Assembly (NCBI GenBank): GCA_022414725.1
Contig: CM039462.1
Coordinates: forward strand, 132,491,834 to 132,555,833
Source of the DNA: Microglena sp. YARC
Lineage: Eukaryota; Chlorophyta; Chlorophyceae; Chlamydomonadales; Chlamydomonadaceae
DNA: 64,000 nucleotides
Reading direction: 5' to 3'
The notes below the pieces were generated by a model. The model did not search any database. It saw only the letters and a program-made list of their open reading frames with translations, and had not been told where the DNA came from. Both the position numbers and the translations under genes were made by a program. Below, in pieces: positions 34,585-44,710 of this stretch (position 1 is its first letter; the number at the start of each line of letters is the position of its first letter).

Positions 34585-36015
34585 AAGTTAACCTGAAGTG
34601 CCACAAATAAACTGGAGTGCAAAAATAACTGAGTGAGCCACAAAACCTGGAGGCCACCAATAACCTGAGTTGAGCAAGCAAAAGACCTGAAGTGCCACAA
34701 TAAACCTGCAGTGCCACAAATAACCTGAGTGCCAACAAATGACCTGGTGCCACAAATGACCTGAGTGCCACAATAACCTGAGTGCCCACAAATAACCTGA
34801 GTAGCCACAAGATGACCTTGCAGTGCCACAAATGACCTGAGTGCCACAAATAACCTGAGTTGCCACAAATCAAGACCTGCAACTTGCGAGCGTGTGCAAT
34901 AGTGCCACGAAATAACCTGAGTGCCCAAAAATAAACTGAGTTCACCAAATTAACCTGAGAGCACGAAAACTACTTACCAAGTCGTTACTAGAGGTTCAAG
35001 ATGACCCGTCATTTGAGTCCTTCAAATGACCGAGTGCCACAAATAACCTAGAAGTGCCACAAGCACCTAGCATGCACAAAATGACCTGGAAAGTGCCACA
35101 ATAACCGTGAGTGCCACAAATGACCTGGTGACAAATGACGCTGAGTGCACAAAGATGACCTGAGTGCCAACAATGACCTGAGTGCCACAAAATTGACCTG
35201 AGGTGCCACAAATAACCTGAGTGCCACAAATGACTGAGTTGCCACAAATGACCTGAGTGCACAAATGACCTGCCAGTGCCCACAAATGACCTGAGATGCC
35301 AACAAATGACCTGAGTTGCCAGCAAGTGACCTGGAGTGCACAAATGACCTTGAGTGCCACAAATAACCTGAGTGCACAAATAACCTTTTTAGTGCCACAA
35401 ATACCTGAGTGCACAAATTTAAACCTGAGTGCCACAAATACACCTGAGTGCCACAAATAACCGGAAGTGCCACATAGATAACCTGGAGTTGCCGACAAAT
35501 AAACCTCGAGCTGACCACAAATGACCTGAGTGCCACAAATGACCTGAGTGCCACAAATGACCTGAGTGCCACAAATGACCTGAGTGCCACAAATGACCTG
35601 AGTGCCACAAATAACCTGAGTGCCACAAATAACCTGAGTGCCACAAATAACCTTGATGCCCCGACCAAATACCTGTAGTGCCACAAATAACCTGAGTTGC
35701 ACCAAATTAACCTGAGTACCACAATACCTGAGTGCCACAAAATGACCTGAAGTGCACAAATGACCTGAGCTGCCCAAATGACCCTGAGTTGCCACAAATG
35801 ACCTGAGTGCCACAAATAAACCCTGAGTGCCACCAAATAACCTGAGTGCCACAAATAACCTGCGAGTGCACAGTAATGGTAACCTGAGTGCCACAAATAA
35901 CCTGAGTGCACAAATAACCTGCAAGTGCCACAATAACCTCGAGTGCCGAAGCAAACTAACCTGAGTGCACAAACTTACGCTGAGTGCCACCAAATGACCT
36001 GAGAGCAAAACAAAA
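34585..36015 (+). repeat. 18-bp minisatellite, noisy
   Basis: About 75 units of ACCTGAGTGCCACAAAT(A/G), 18 bp. Many units have one-base insertions or deletions. A clean run at 35520-35645 shows the true unit. The indel density looks like uncorrected long-read error rather than natural divergence. The multiple-of-three period makes several frames look open. Confidence 0.95.
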
Positions 36016-36139
36016 CTCTTTACCAGCGGCTGAGGGTTCAGGTACCCGTCGTCGGGTCGTCCTCAAGTCCTGGAATTTGATTCAAGCTTAATGTCTTGAC
36101 TGTGTCCATGCTCCACCCGCGCTCGCTACTGCTGCCACT

Positions 36140-36830
36140 GACTGAGGCAGACACTTCAGATTCTTGTCCCGATGAGCTCACACCCTCCTGCTCCCCCCTT
36201 GCACCGCTGCTGCCCACGTCTGTGTCAGTGGCGCTGGTTCTGGTGCTGGGAGTGCTTCTAATCGTGGTGCGTAGTGCTGGATGCTGGGTGTGGTGCTGTG
36301 TAGAGCTGGTGCTTGGGAGTGCTGGTGCTCGGTGTCTGTGGAGCTAGTGCTGGGAGTGCTGTGGTGGCGGAGGCGCTGGGTTGGGCTTCTCTTATTGGTA
36401 GTGCTAGTGCTGGTGCTGGGAGTGCTGGTGTCTGTGGTGCTGGTGCTGGGAGTGTTTCTATCGGTGTTGCTGGTGCTGGGATGTGTGCTGATGGGTGTGC
36501 CGTTGGCGCTGTTGCTGGTGGGGCTGGTGGGGCTGGTGTTGTTGGTGGTGCTGGTGCTGGTGGGGCTGGTGTTGTCGGTGGTGCTGGTGCTGGTGCTGGT
36601 GGGGCTGGTGTGGTCGGTGAAGCTGGTGCTGGTGCTGGTATCTGTGAAGGTGGTGCTGGTGCTGGGCACGCTGGTATGTGCTGTGTCAGCACCGCTGGTA
36701 CTGGTGGAGCTGGTACTGTCCGTGGCGCTGGTGGAGCTGGTGGTGTCGGTGGCGCTGATGCTGGAGCTAAGGGTATTGGAGCCGGTTGTGATTGCAATGT
36801 CGCTATCGGCGGTGGGGCCAGTGGGGGTAG
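36140..36830 (+). repeat. GGTGCTGGTGCTGGG-type degenerate repeat
   Basis: GTGCTG/GTGGGGCTG words with a 3-bp rhythm for about 700 bp. The minus strand would encode Ser/Thr/Pro-rich sequence (TSTSTTDNTSPTS) and the plus strand Val/Leu/Gly-rich sequence. No flanking exon supports coding, but a mucin-like or hydroxyproline-rich coding region cannot be excluded. Confidence 0.8.
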
Positions 36831-36884
36831 ACGTGGTGGTGGAGGTAGAGGCGGTTTCTGGGACGGCTTGGGTGAGGCTGTTTC

Positions 36885-37400
36885 GGGGCAGGGTACAAGC
36901 CAGGCCTTTGGTTTTCTAGATCCTTGCAGGATGACCTGTCAATGAGTGTGTGGTGTTCTGGTCAGGCAGGTACAAGCAGGCCTTGGTTTTCTAGATCTTG
37001 CAGGATGACCTGTCAATAAGTGTGTGGTGTGTCTGGTCAGGCTGGGTACAAGCCAGGCCTTGGTTTTCTAGATCTTGCAGGATGACCTGTCAATGAGTGT
37101 GTGGTGTGTCTGGTCAGGCTGGGTACAAGCCAGGCCTTGGTTTTCTAGATCTTGCAGGATGACCTGTCAATGAGTGTGTGGTGTGTCTGGTCAGGCAGGG
37201 TACAAGCCAGGCCTTGGTTTTCTAGATCTTGCAGGATGACCTGCCAATGAGTGTGTGGTGTGTCTGGTCAGGCAGGGTACAAGCTAGGCCTTGGTTTTCT
37301 AGATCTTGCAGGATGACCTGTCAATAAGTGTGTGGTGTGTCTGTCAGCTGGGTGGGTGGGTGTGGGTGAGGTTCTCTAGTCCTGCAGGATGACCTGCCAA
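36885..37400 (+). repeat. 77-bp tandem repeat with acceptor-like core
   Basis: Six to seven units of about 77 bp (TTGGTTTTCTAGATCTTGCA, then GGATGACCTGTCAATGAGTG and TGTGGTGTGTCTGGTCAGGC), with two diverged copies at 37370-37430 and 37570-37640. Each unit contains TTTTCTAGATCTTGCAG|G, a good 3' splice-site look-alike on the plus strand. Confidence 0.9.
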
Positions 37401-37434
37401 TGAGTGCGTGGCACCCACCCGTGTCTGCTCAGGC

Positions 37435-37672
37435 TGGATGTGTGTGCGTGTGTGTGCGTGTATGTGTGTGTGTGTGTGGTGTGAGTGCGTGTCGCGTGTG
37501 TGTGTGTGGCGTGTGCATGGGGGGGGGGGGGGGGGCCGGGTCAGACTGGGTGGGGGGTGGATGTGGATGAGGTTCTCTAGGTCCTGCAGGATGACCTGCC
37601 AATGAGTGTGTGGCGTGTCTGGTCATGCTGGATGTGTGTGTGTGGGGGGGGGGGGGGGGGGGGGGGGGGGCT
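37435..37672 (+). repeat. TG microsatellites and G runs
   Basis: TGTGTGCGTGTGTGTG tract followed by G runs at about 37518-37537 and 37643-37670. Confidence 0.9.
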
Positions 37673-37679
37673 CTGCGTG

Positions 37680-37805
37680 TTGTATGTGTTGTACTGCTAG
37701 TGCCTATACGCATAGACACACCCATCCATGTAAAGATGTGTCCTGCTAGTTCTCATACACATAGACACACCCATCCATGTAAAGATGTGTCCTGCTAGTT
37801 CTCAT
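37680..37805 (+). repeat. Direct repeat of about 61 bp
   Basis: Blocks with ATACACATAGACACACCCAT and CCATGTAAAGATGTGTCCTG occur twice nearly identically (about 37695 and 37752), with a third partial start at 37795. Confidence 0.8.
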
Positions 37806-38770
37806 ACACATAGATACACAGATACAAGCACACATGCACATGTTCGAGCACCAGAACATATTTGTGCACATGCACAAGCACATGCAAATGCAGAGGAATA
37901 TTCATTTGTACATGCACATGTACATGCACATGAGCATGGACATGTACAGGCATCTGCAAATAGAGAGGAATATTTATGTGTATGTGCACATGTACATGCA
38001 CATGTACAGGCATATGTAAATGGAGAGGAATATTTATGTGTACGTGCACATGTACATGCAAATGCAGAGGAATATTCATATGTACATGCACGTGTGCATG
38101 AACCTGTACAGGCATATGCGAACGGAGAGGAATATCCAAGTGTACGTGCACGTTCTTTTAGCACGTGTACATGCACATGTTCAAGCACATGCATATTCAG
38201 AGGAATGTCCATGCGTACGTGCACGTGTACATTCACATGTTCGAGCACTGGAATCTGTATGTGCACATGCACAAGCACATGCATATGCAGAGGAATGTCC
38301 ATGTGTACATGCACGTATATATGCACATGTTCAAGCACCGGAATCTGTAGGTGCACATGCACAAGCACATGCACATGCAGAGGAATATCCATATACACGT
38401 GACCATGTACATGCACATGTGCATGAAGATGCACAGGCATATGCAAATGGAGAGGAATATCCATGTTTAAGTGCACATTCTTTGAGCACGTGTACAAGCA
38501 GATTTTAAACACCGTAATATGTACGTGCACATGCACAAGCACATGCACATGCAGAGGAATACCCATGTGTATGTGCACATGTACATGCACATGTTCAAGC
38601 ACTGTTATATGTGCGTGTACATGTAAAGTACATGCATATGCAGAGGGATATCCATGTGTACATGCACATGTACATGTTCATCTTCAAGCAACGGAACATG
38701 TTTGTGCACATGCACATGCAAATGCAGATGCAGAAGCATATGCATGTGTATGTGCACATGCGCATGACCA
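37806..38770 (+). repeat. CATGCACATG-rich higher-order repeat
   Basis: Alternating RCATGCACATGTACATG tracts punctuated by AGAGGAATATCCATGTGTA about every 42-100 bp. Both strands are open over long stretches (His/Val/Met/Cys-rich), an artefact of the CATG/GTAC vocabulary. Confidence 0.9.
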
Positions 38771-39029
38771 GTCCCAAGAGTGTGTTGTAAGCCACACGGA
38801 AAAACACTTTAGCAGTCACGGGCAGGGCAGGGGGCAAAACGGGGATGAGGGCTGGGAGATTCGAAGAAGGGCGAAGTAAGTAGCTAGTAGCCACACGGGC
38901 AAGCCGTAGCAGAATAGCTACAAAAATGTAACAAATTTTGGAAAGGATCTTGGCCGCTGCGATGCTGATAACTCTAGCCATGTGCACATCGACTATTAGC
39001 AATTTGATGGGGTGCGGAGGTGGCCGGAA

Positions 39030-39200
39030 TCGGTCAAACAGCGACAGACTGACAGACTGACAGACTGACAGACAGACTGACTGACAGACAGAGATGCAGA
39101 CAGACTGACAGGCGGAGATGCAGACAGACAGACAGAAACCGGTGGGACTGTTGGCTTCAGCCCAGGGACCCTGGGGGGGTCCTAGGGGGGCTAAAGCAAA
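39030..39200 (-). repeat. Dispersed repeat, second copy of the 6295 family, with CAGACTGA tract
   Basis: Minus strand: TTTAGCCCCCCTAGGACCCC, GGGCTGAAGCC, then TCTGTCTGTC/CAGTCTGTCAG words, in the order seen at 6295-6440. Confidence 0.6.
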
Positions 39201-39600
39201 AAATGAACATTCACATGCACAAGGACATGCAGATGTCGCAGTCACATCCACATGCACATGCACATGCAAATGAACAGATACTACACAAGGACATGCACAG
39301 TCGCAGTCACATGCACGTGGACATGCACATGTCGCAGTCCCAGTTGCAGTCGCAGTCGCAGGCACATGCACATGCACATGCACATGAACAGATAATACAC
39401 ATGGACAGGCATATGAACAGATAATGCATATTAACATGCACATGAACAGATAATACACATGGACAGGCATATAAATAGATCATGCACATTAACATGCACA
39501 TGAACAGATAATACACATGGACATGCACATGAACATGCACATGAGCAGATAATACACATGAACATGCACATGAACAGTTAATACACATGAACATGCACAT
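39201..39600 (+). repeat. CACATGCACATGAACAGATA-type repeat
   Basis: Diverged units mixing ACATGCACATG with GAACAGATAATACACATG, grading into the regular array to the right. Confidence 0.85.
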
Positions 39601-40060
39601 GAACAGATAATACACATGGACAAGCATATAAATAAGATAATACACATGGGACAGGCATATAAATAGATAATACACATGGACAGGCATATAAATAGATAAT
39701 ACACATGGACAGGCATATAAATAGATAATACACATGGACAGGCATATAAATAGATAATACACATGGACAGGCATATAAATAGATAATACACATGGACAGG
39801 CATATAAATAGATAATACACATGGACAGGCATATAAATAGATAATACACATTGACAGGCATATAAATAGATAATACACATGGACAGGCGTATAAATAGAT
39901 AATACACATGGACAGGCATATAAATAGAAAATACACATGGACAGGCATATAAATAGATAATACACATGGACAGGCATATAAATAGATAATACAAATGGAC
40001 AGGCATATAAATAGATAATACACATGGACAGGCATATAAATAGATAATGCACATGAACAT
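39601..40060 (+). repeat. 29-bp minisatellite
   Basis: About 15 units of ACACATGGACAGGCATATAA followed by ATAGATAAT (29 bp) with rare single substitutions, much more homogeneous than its left flank. Confidence 0.95.
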
Positions 40061-40194
40061 GCACATGAACAGATAATAACAAACAACAATAATAAATAAA
40101 TACATTTAATACGCTAACACCCTCTACTTGAAATCAGATATCAGGTTTGCCAAAATTTAAAAGGAGTTCAGATGGGGTCAAATAAGTAGAAAAC

Positions 40195-40295
40195 TACAAA
40201 TTAATTAATTAATTAATTAATAGTAAGCCTTATTACAAGGCGTGAGGTTGAGGGGGTCAGCCCGTTTGCTTTCACTGGGGGCAACTACCAAATTA
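40195..40295 (-). repeat. Dispersed repeat family R3, copy 4
   Basis: Minus strand: GTTGCCCCCAGTGAAAGCAA, ACGGGCTGACCCCCTCAACC, TCACGCCTTGTAATAAGGC, ending in (ATTA)n. A partial copy of its left part lies at about 43200-43240 (AGTTTGCTTTCACTGGGGCC). Confidence 0.65.
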
Positions 40296-40310
40296 GAAAC
40301 TACTAACCTG

Positions 40311-40468
40311 TATGGACCGGCATGTCATCTGATGTAGACCAAAGGTCAGTATGATATCATATGATCATATGATATCAGACAAACTGCATCATATGATATT
40401 GTATTTAAATGGTTACTTTAGCATAGTCAGACTGCTGGCATCATATGACATCATACTTCCGATTCCTA
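40311..40468. mobile_element. MITE family M1, copy 5 (perfect 8-bp target duplication)
   Basis: Starts TATGGACCGGCATGTCATCT and ends ATACTTCCGATTCCTA. Flanked by CTAACCTG at 40303-40310 and CTAACCTG at 40469-40476. The right-hand duplication overlaps the donor of the adjacent minus-strand exon candidate. Confidence 0.9.
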
Positions 40469-40473
40469 CTAAC

Positions 40474-40959
40474 CTGAAACTTGGCAGTGTCCTTCGGACT
40501 GGGACTAGGCATGCCTGCCTCCTCTTCCCCCAAGGCTGTCAGGTAGGTGTCTGGTAGCTGGTTGGAGGCCTCAGCAGCTGCTGCTGCAGCTGCGGACACT
40601 GTTTCAGGTGGTTGGGGGCCTGGGAGCTGCTGGGGTGTGTGAGTGTCCAGAGGGGGTGGGGTCTCCATGGAGTCGGTTGGATTCTGGTTGGATTCGGTTA
40701 TCTGGTTGGGATCATCGGACGGGGTCGAGCTAGTGGAGGTGGAGACGACAACCCCGTTTTCGGTCTTGATGGAAATGCTTCCGATGGGTGGGGCTCTAAG
40801 AATCGCATGGGTACCGGATACGAGATGCGCAGGTGAGCATGGGGATGGGCGAGGGTGGGAGAAGTAGAGAGGGGGGCAGGAGGAGAGAGAGAGGGAGGGG
40901 GTTCGATTCGACAGAGAGGCTCGGGGGGGCGTTAGCCCGCCCAAGTTAGAGCACAGCAT
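40474..40959 (-). CDS. Possible Pro/Ser/Ala-rich exon of an unidentified protein
   Basis: An open minus-strand frame ending in a plausible donor (AAGTTTCAG|GTTAGT) at 40474. The downstream half reads like real low-complexity protein: IGSISIKTENGVVVSTSTSS, then a stretch with PQQLPGPQPPETVSAAAAAA and LPDTYLTALGEEEAG. The true 5' boundary may be the acceptor TTCTTAG|AGCC near 40800 rather than 40959. No next exon was found to the left. No family recognised; it could be a transcription-factor-like activation region. Confidence 0.35.
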
Positions 40960-40999
40960 CGGGGCGGAGATAGGAGGCCAACGGGGTTACCGGTCTGGA

Positions 41000-42656
41000 G
41001 TGAGGGAAAGAACAGAAGGAAACGGGCAAGCAACGGTGTTCGTAAACAGTTGTGAGGTACGGTGACTCGAAGCGGACGTGGCCAGGGACGAAGGGTCTAC
41101 CCCGAATTGCGGTAACAAATGCACGGGGGAGAGGAATACAGAATATGTCAGCAGAGGGAAGCAACAGAGTTGCATGAGTGGCGTGAGCCCAAGGTGGATG
41201 GGTTGGTGTTCATAAGTCGGAGGGGCGAGCACGTGCGCGTGCGTGTGGCGCTTGGATGTGGCCGACGAATTAAGGGGGGCGCGTGGTAGGTCGCTCGATA
41301 CTTTTCCAAATACTCCAACGAAGATGCGGATGGCATCAGATAAGACCAGACGGAGGCCACCTAACTTTTATCCGTGATGCTCGTAAGTTAACTCGCAGTC
41401 TGTCAAGTTACGGGCACATTTGGAGTACAGGTGAGCACCGGGATGAAGAATCCATTATCCCCCCCCTCTGAACAATGATACCTAAATTTCGCGATTTTTC
41501 TTCCCATTCGCTTCCTTCCACAACTGCTATCTTTGCTATTCCCTTGAAATCTCCGTAAATCTCGCAGTCCGGTACCGCGCGAAGATCATGCCAGTTGTCG
41601 CACGAAGCTACCCGCGGGAGGAATGGTAGGTTGGTGGAGCGGTTAGAAGATCAGAGTGCCATGCAGGATTGGATTGGATTGTTTCCAGGGTAGTTCAACA
41701 CATACGTGTCTGCGTGCCAACACGCACACTCCAAAGAGTTTTCACGCGCACTATCACTCAGATGCGATTGTTTACAAGCACATTTTTCAGATTCTGACTG
41801 GGACGTGCGTATTTTCCCTGGTTTTCACAGATTTGCAAGCACGTTTCGACGGGGACGTGCGTGGCTGCGCGCACATTTTGGGGTGGGGGGCGGGGGGAGG
41901 GCTCTGCGTGTGCCACGAAAACTCCCAGAGACCCTTGAACAACCCTGATTGTTGCAGGGGTTTTAATCAAACTCATCGTCTTTCAATTCGAAGTGCTCCC
42001 GAGTGGGGTATGGCCCTCCAGCCTTGCTGACGTCATCAACGAGCACGTTGAAGGCGAGGTATAGCCGTGCCCTAAGCAGAGGCCCCCTGGACAACATAAA
42101 CTAAACCCGCCATAAACCTATCCGATCAAATTCCGTCTCATTCTGAGTGTATTTCTCGTGGAGCCGTCACCACCTAGCAATCAGTTCTGGTTTAAAAGCT
42201 ACAAAGAGCTGTAAACGCTGTAGAAGCTATAAAAGCTATAAAAAGCTATTAATAGCACTAAAACGCTGGCCCTGGAGGAGGCCTGTCACCACACAGCTAA
42301 AAAACTCACTTTCAGATTTGAAAAAAAAAAAAAAAATCTCCATCCGACTTCTCCACCGAAGGTACACCGCAGCATTGTGCAATTCTTGTCTACACCAGTA
42401 GTACGGCATATATGCCGTAGCCTGTGGCACACTAAGCTACCTGGTAGAGGTCGCGTGTCCACCCTGTCCAATTAGGTAGTGCCTGAGACCACGCCAGTCG
42501 GTTGTACCGCTGGCGTGTACCGCTTCCCTGAGATGCCCTGCTATTAATCCCTCTTCGTTCTTAACGAATGTAATTACACTATCCTGAACACATCTGATAA
42601 TTCAGTGGATATTTTGAATCCCGAATGTTTGAAATAGGTTGTAAATCACACATCAT
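41000..42656. other. Region without a confident gene
   Basis: Contains an A run at 42321-42335 and AGCTATAAAAAGCT-type short repeats near 42220-42255. ATG-started frames on the plus strand (e.g. 41283) have no domain. The interval next to 41000 may hold the promoter of the 40474-40959 candidate. Confidence 0.35.
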
Positions 42657-42813
42657 TAGGATATTGGTCCAAGGTGAGTGATATCATATGATATCATACA
42701 CATTGCATAATATTATATTGTTTTTAAATGGTAACTTTAGCCTATTCAGACTGCCGGCATTACCTGATCTCATATGATGACATGATTGCATATGATAGCA
42801 TATCCATTCCCTA
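42657..42813. mobile_element. MITE family M1, copy 6
   Basis: Starts TAGGATATTGGTCCAAGGTG and ends AGCATATCCATTCCCTA. Flanked by CACATCAT (42649-42656) and CACAGCAT (42814-42821), 8 bp with one mismatch. Confidence 0.8.
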
Positions 42814-42848
42814 CACAGCATACCTCGCTTCATAGCTCGATTTCCTTC

Positions 42849-43005
42849 CTCTTCAACCATGTGATCACATCCCATGTCCGGACTAACTGATGTAGATCGG
42901 ATTATATACCGGCTACTGAGTGGCTAAGAGAAGCCAGTGTCTAGTCACTGCCTTGCTCTGCACTGTGCCCATGTCTGTGTGATCACATCCCATGCCCGGA
43001 CTATC
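42849..43005. repeat. Direct repeat of about 28 bp, 128 bp apart
   Basis: GTGATCACATCCCATG(T/C)CCG followed by GACTA at about 42860 and 42979. Confidence 0.7.
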
Positions 43006-43539
43006 TTAAACAACAGCATTGCGTGTTTTAAGTTTGAGACGAAAATTTCCCTTGTACAAAAGATTGTAACTATTCCCAGTTTCACACCCATGTGAGTGTA
43101 TATCGCACCATATGCTTGTGTTCCTTTGAAGAACGATATCTTGATTTAAATAAAATAGTACGTAGTAGAAAGGTTGTAAAATAGTCCGTGTTAGGTTGAC
43201 GTCGCCAGCCAGTTTGCTTTCACTGGGGCCAACCACCAATAGGGAGGGGGCTATCATCCCCATGGGGGAGGGGGTTGGGCCTGGTACCCAATGTAACAAC
43301 CAAGCATAACACTTTATATCCCTGATCTTTCAGTGCCTGTGATAGGGTCTTGTGCTGCCCCCCTTTTCCAAGTATAATTCAGCGAGTTTTTAATGCACGC
43401 CACGACAGCACCTACTTCACAGATCCCCCCAGGCTAGCCTGCGGTCTGCTAGTTTGTTGCGAATCTCTCCCTCATGTTTCGGATCCTTTTAACCCAATAC
43501 AGGTATTACCGGTATATATTTCGTATAAATGGTCTAAAC

Positions 43540-43700
43540 AAGTTTTTTACATCCCAGATATTGAAATTGAAATTGTTACATCCCAGATATTGAAATTGAA
43601 ATTGTTACATCCCAGATATTGAAATTGAAATTGTTACATCCCAGATATTGAAATTGTTACATCCCAGATATTGAAATTGAAATTGTTACATCCGTGGAAT
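43540..43700 (+). repeat. 29-bp tandem repeat
   Basis: Five units of ACATCCCAGATATTGAAATT followed by GAAATTGTT, one of them shortened by a 9-bp GAAATT step. Confidence 0.9.
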
Positions 43701-44134
43701 ACAGTAACTCGCAGGACGTGAAGTTAAGGACACCATAGCGTAAGCCGGAGCTAGCTGTAGTCACCGTACATCCCAGATATAAAAATATGTAGGGTAGCAG
43801 GCAGCTGATGATTTAGAGGAAGATGAAGGCCAGGGTATTTACAGGTTACCTGATTACAAGCTTGCCAATGATGGTAAGGTATACGATTTGGACAAGTTAT
43901 GTACAGTACTACGATAGTAACAACTGAGTAACCATCCATTTTATTTTCAGCTATGAGCCGCAGCTTCTAGTAAATTATATTAACATCGTTTTGTTTTTAG
44001 TATATGACATTACGTTGTCATCAACAGGCCACTGTTGACCCAAGACAAGCCCGCTCCACAACATCCGGGAGGGGTCTTCCAACTCATCCTCAAAATAAGA
44101 AAGGCAAGATTGCAGCAAGCAAGCAAGATTGCAA

Positions 44135-44460
44135 CAAGCAACCATTTTTATGAACACGTGAAATCCTGGCACATCCTATCAAACGCATTGTTTGGAATGG
44201 TGATTTCCCAGGCTTTGCCAGCAAGTAACTTGTAGACCCTCATCTACGTTTTTCACATGACCCAAAATGGCAAAATGCAGCAACCTGGCCCAGGCCCTCT
44301 TCTGTCAATGTCGGTGCAGTACTGGCCCAGTACAGGTCCAGGTTCTTTTCTGTCAATGGTAGTTTGGTTGGTCAGTTGGTTGGTACCCTGGCCCAGGTCC
44401 TCTTCTATCAATGTCGGTGCTCCATACTTCTCCTCCATTCCATATTCGCCGGTTCCTAAC
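44135..44460 (-). pseudogene. Duplicated fragments of EF-hand gene exons
   Basis: On the minus strand 44160-44215 reads ITIPNNAFDRMCQDF, a copy of the last exon's TIPNDAFASMCQEL. At 44270-44440 three degraded copies of the fourth exon's end appear (EEKYGAPTLIEEDLGQG, then DRKEPGPVLGQ and DRRGPGPG). They lie downstream of the stop codon of the intact last exon, so they are relics or alternative 3' exons. Confidence 0.6.
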
Positions 44461-44469
44461 TGAAGTAAT

Positions 44470-44710
44470 ACTTGCACTGTTGCTTGGCGGAGCCCCCTCT
44501 TTTGGGGGGCGGGAGCCCCCAGGTTTACCCCGTTGTCTGTTTGACCGTCTGACCGCCCCCCCGAGACAAAGCCTGTCACGCCAGCCAACGGTCTCGTTAC
44601 TAACTCGCTTCCCTTGCCACCTGTCGCTACGTTGCGAACACTCCCTGCCAATTTGTAGTGTTGCTTGCATCGCTGCATACAACTTGTTATTTTCGACGAC
44701 ACGTCGCCAC
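44470..44710 (-). repeat. Dispersed GC-rich family, copy 3
   Basis: The minus strand repeats the block order of 4096-4300 (ACAAGTTGTATGCAGCGATG, GGAAGCGAGTTAGTAACGAG, GACGGTCAAACAGACAACG, GGGGGCTCCGCCAAG). It directly abuts the stop codon of the EF-hand gene. Confidence 0.65.

Noticed and set aside
34575..36008. Long minus-strand frames rich in Leu/Cys/His/Trp
   Set aside because: Produced by the 18-bp tandem repeat, whose period is a multiple of three; multiple overlapping frames are equally open.
37785..38602. His/Val/Met-rich frames of up to 266 residues on both strands
   Set aside because: CATGCACATG-type low complexity; no start context, splice sites or domain.
39307..40105. Three overlapping minus-strand frames rich in Tyr/Leu/Phe/Cys that look like membrane protein
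   Set aside because: Created by the 29-bp array lacking stop words; all three minus-strand frames are open and the composition is an artefact.
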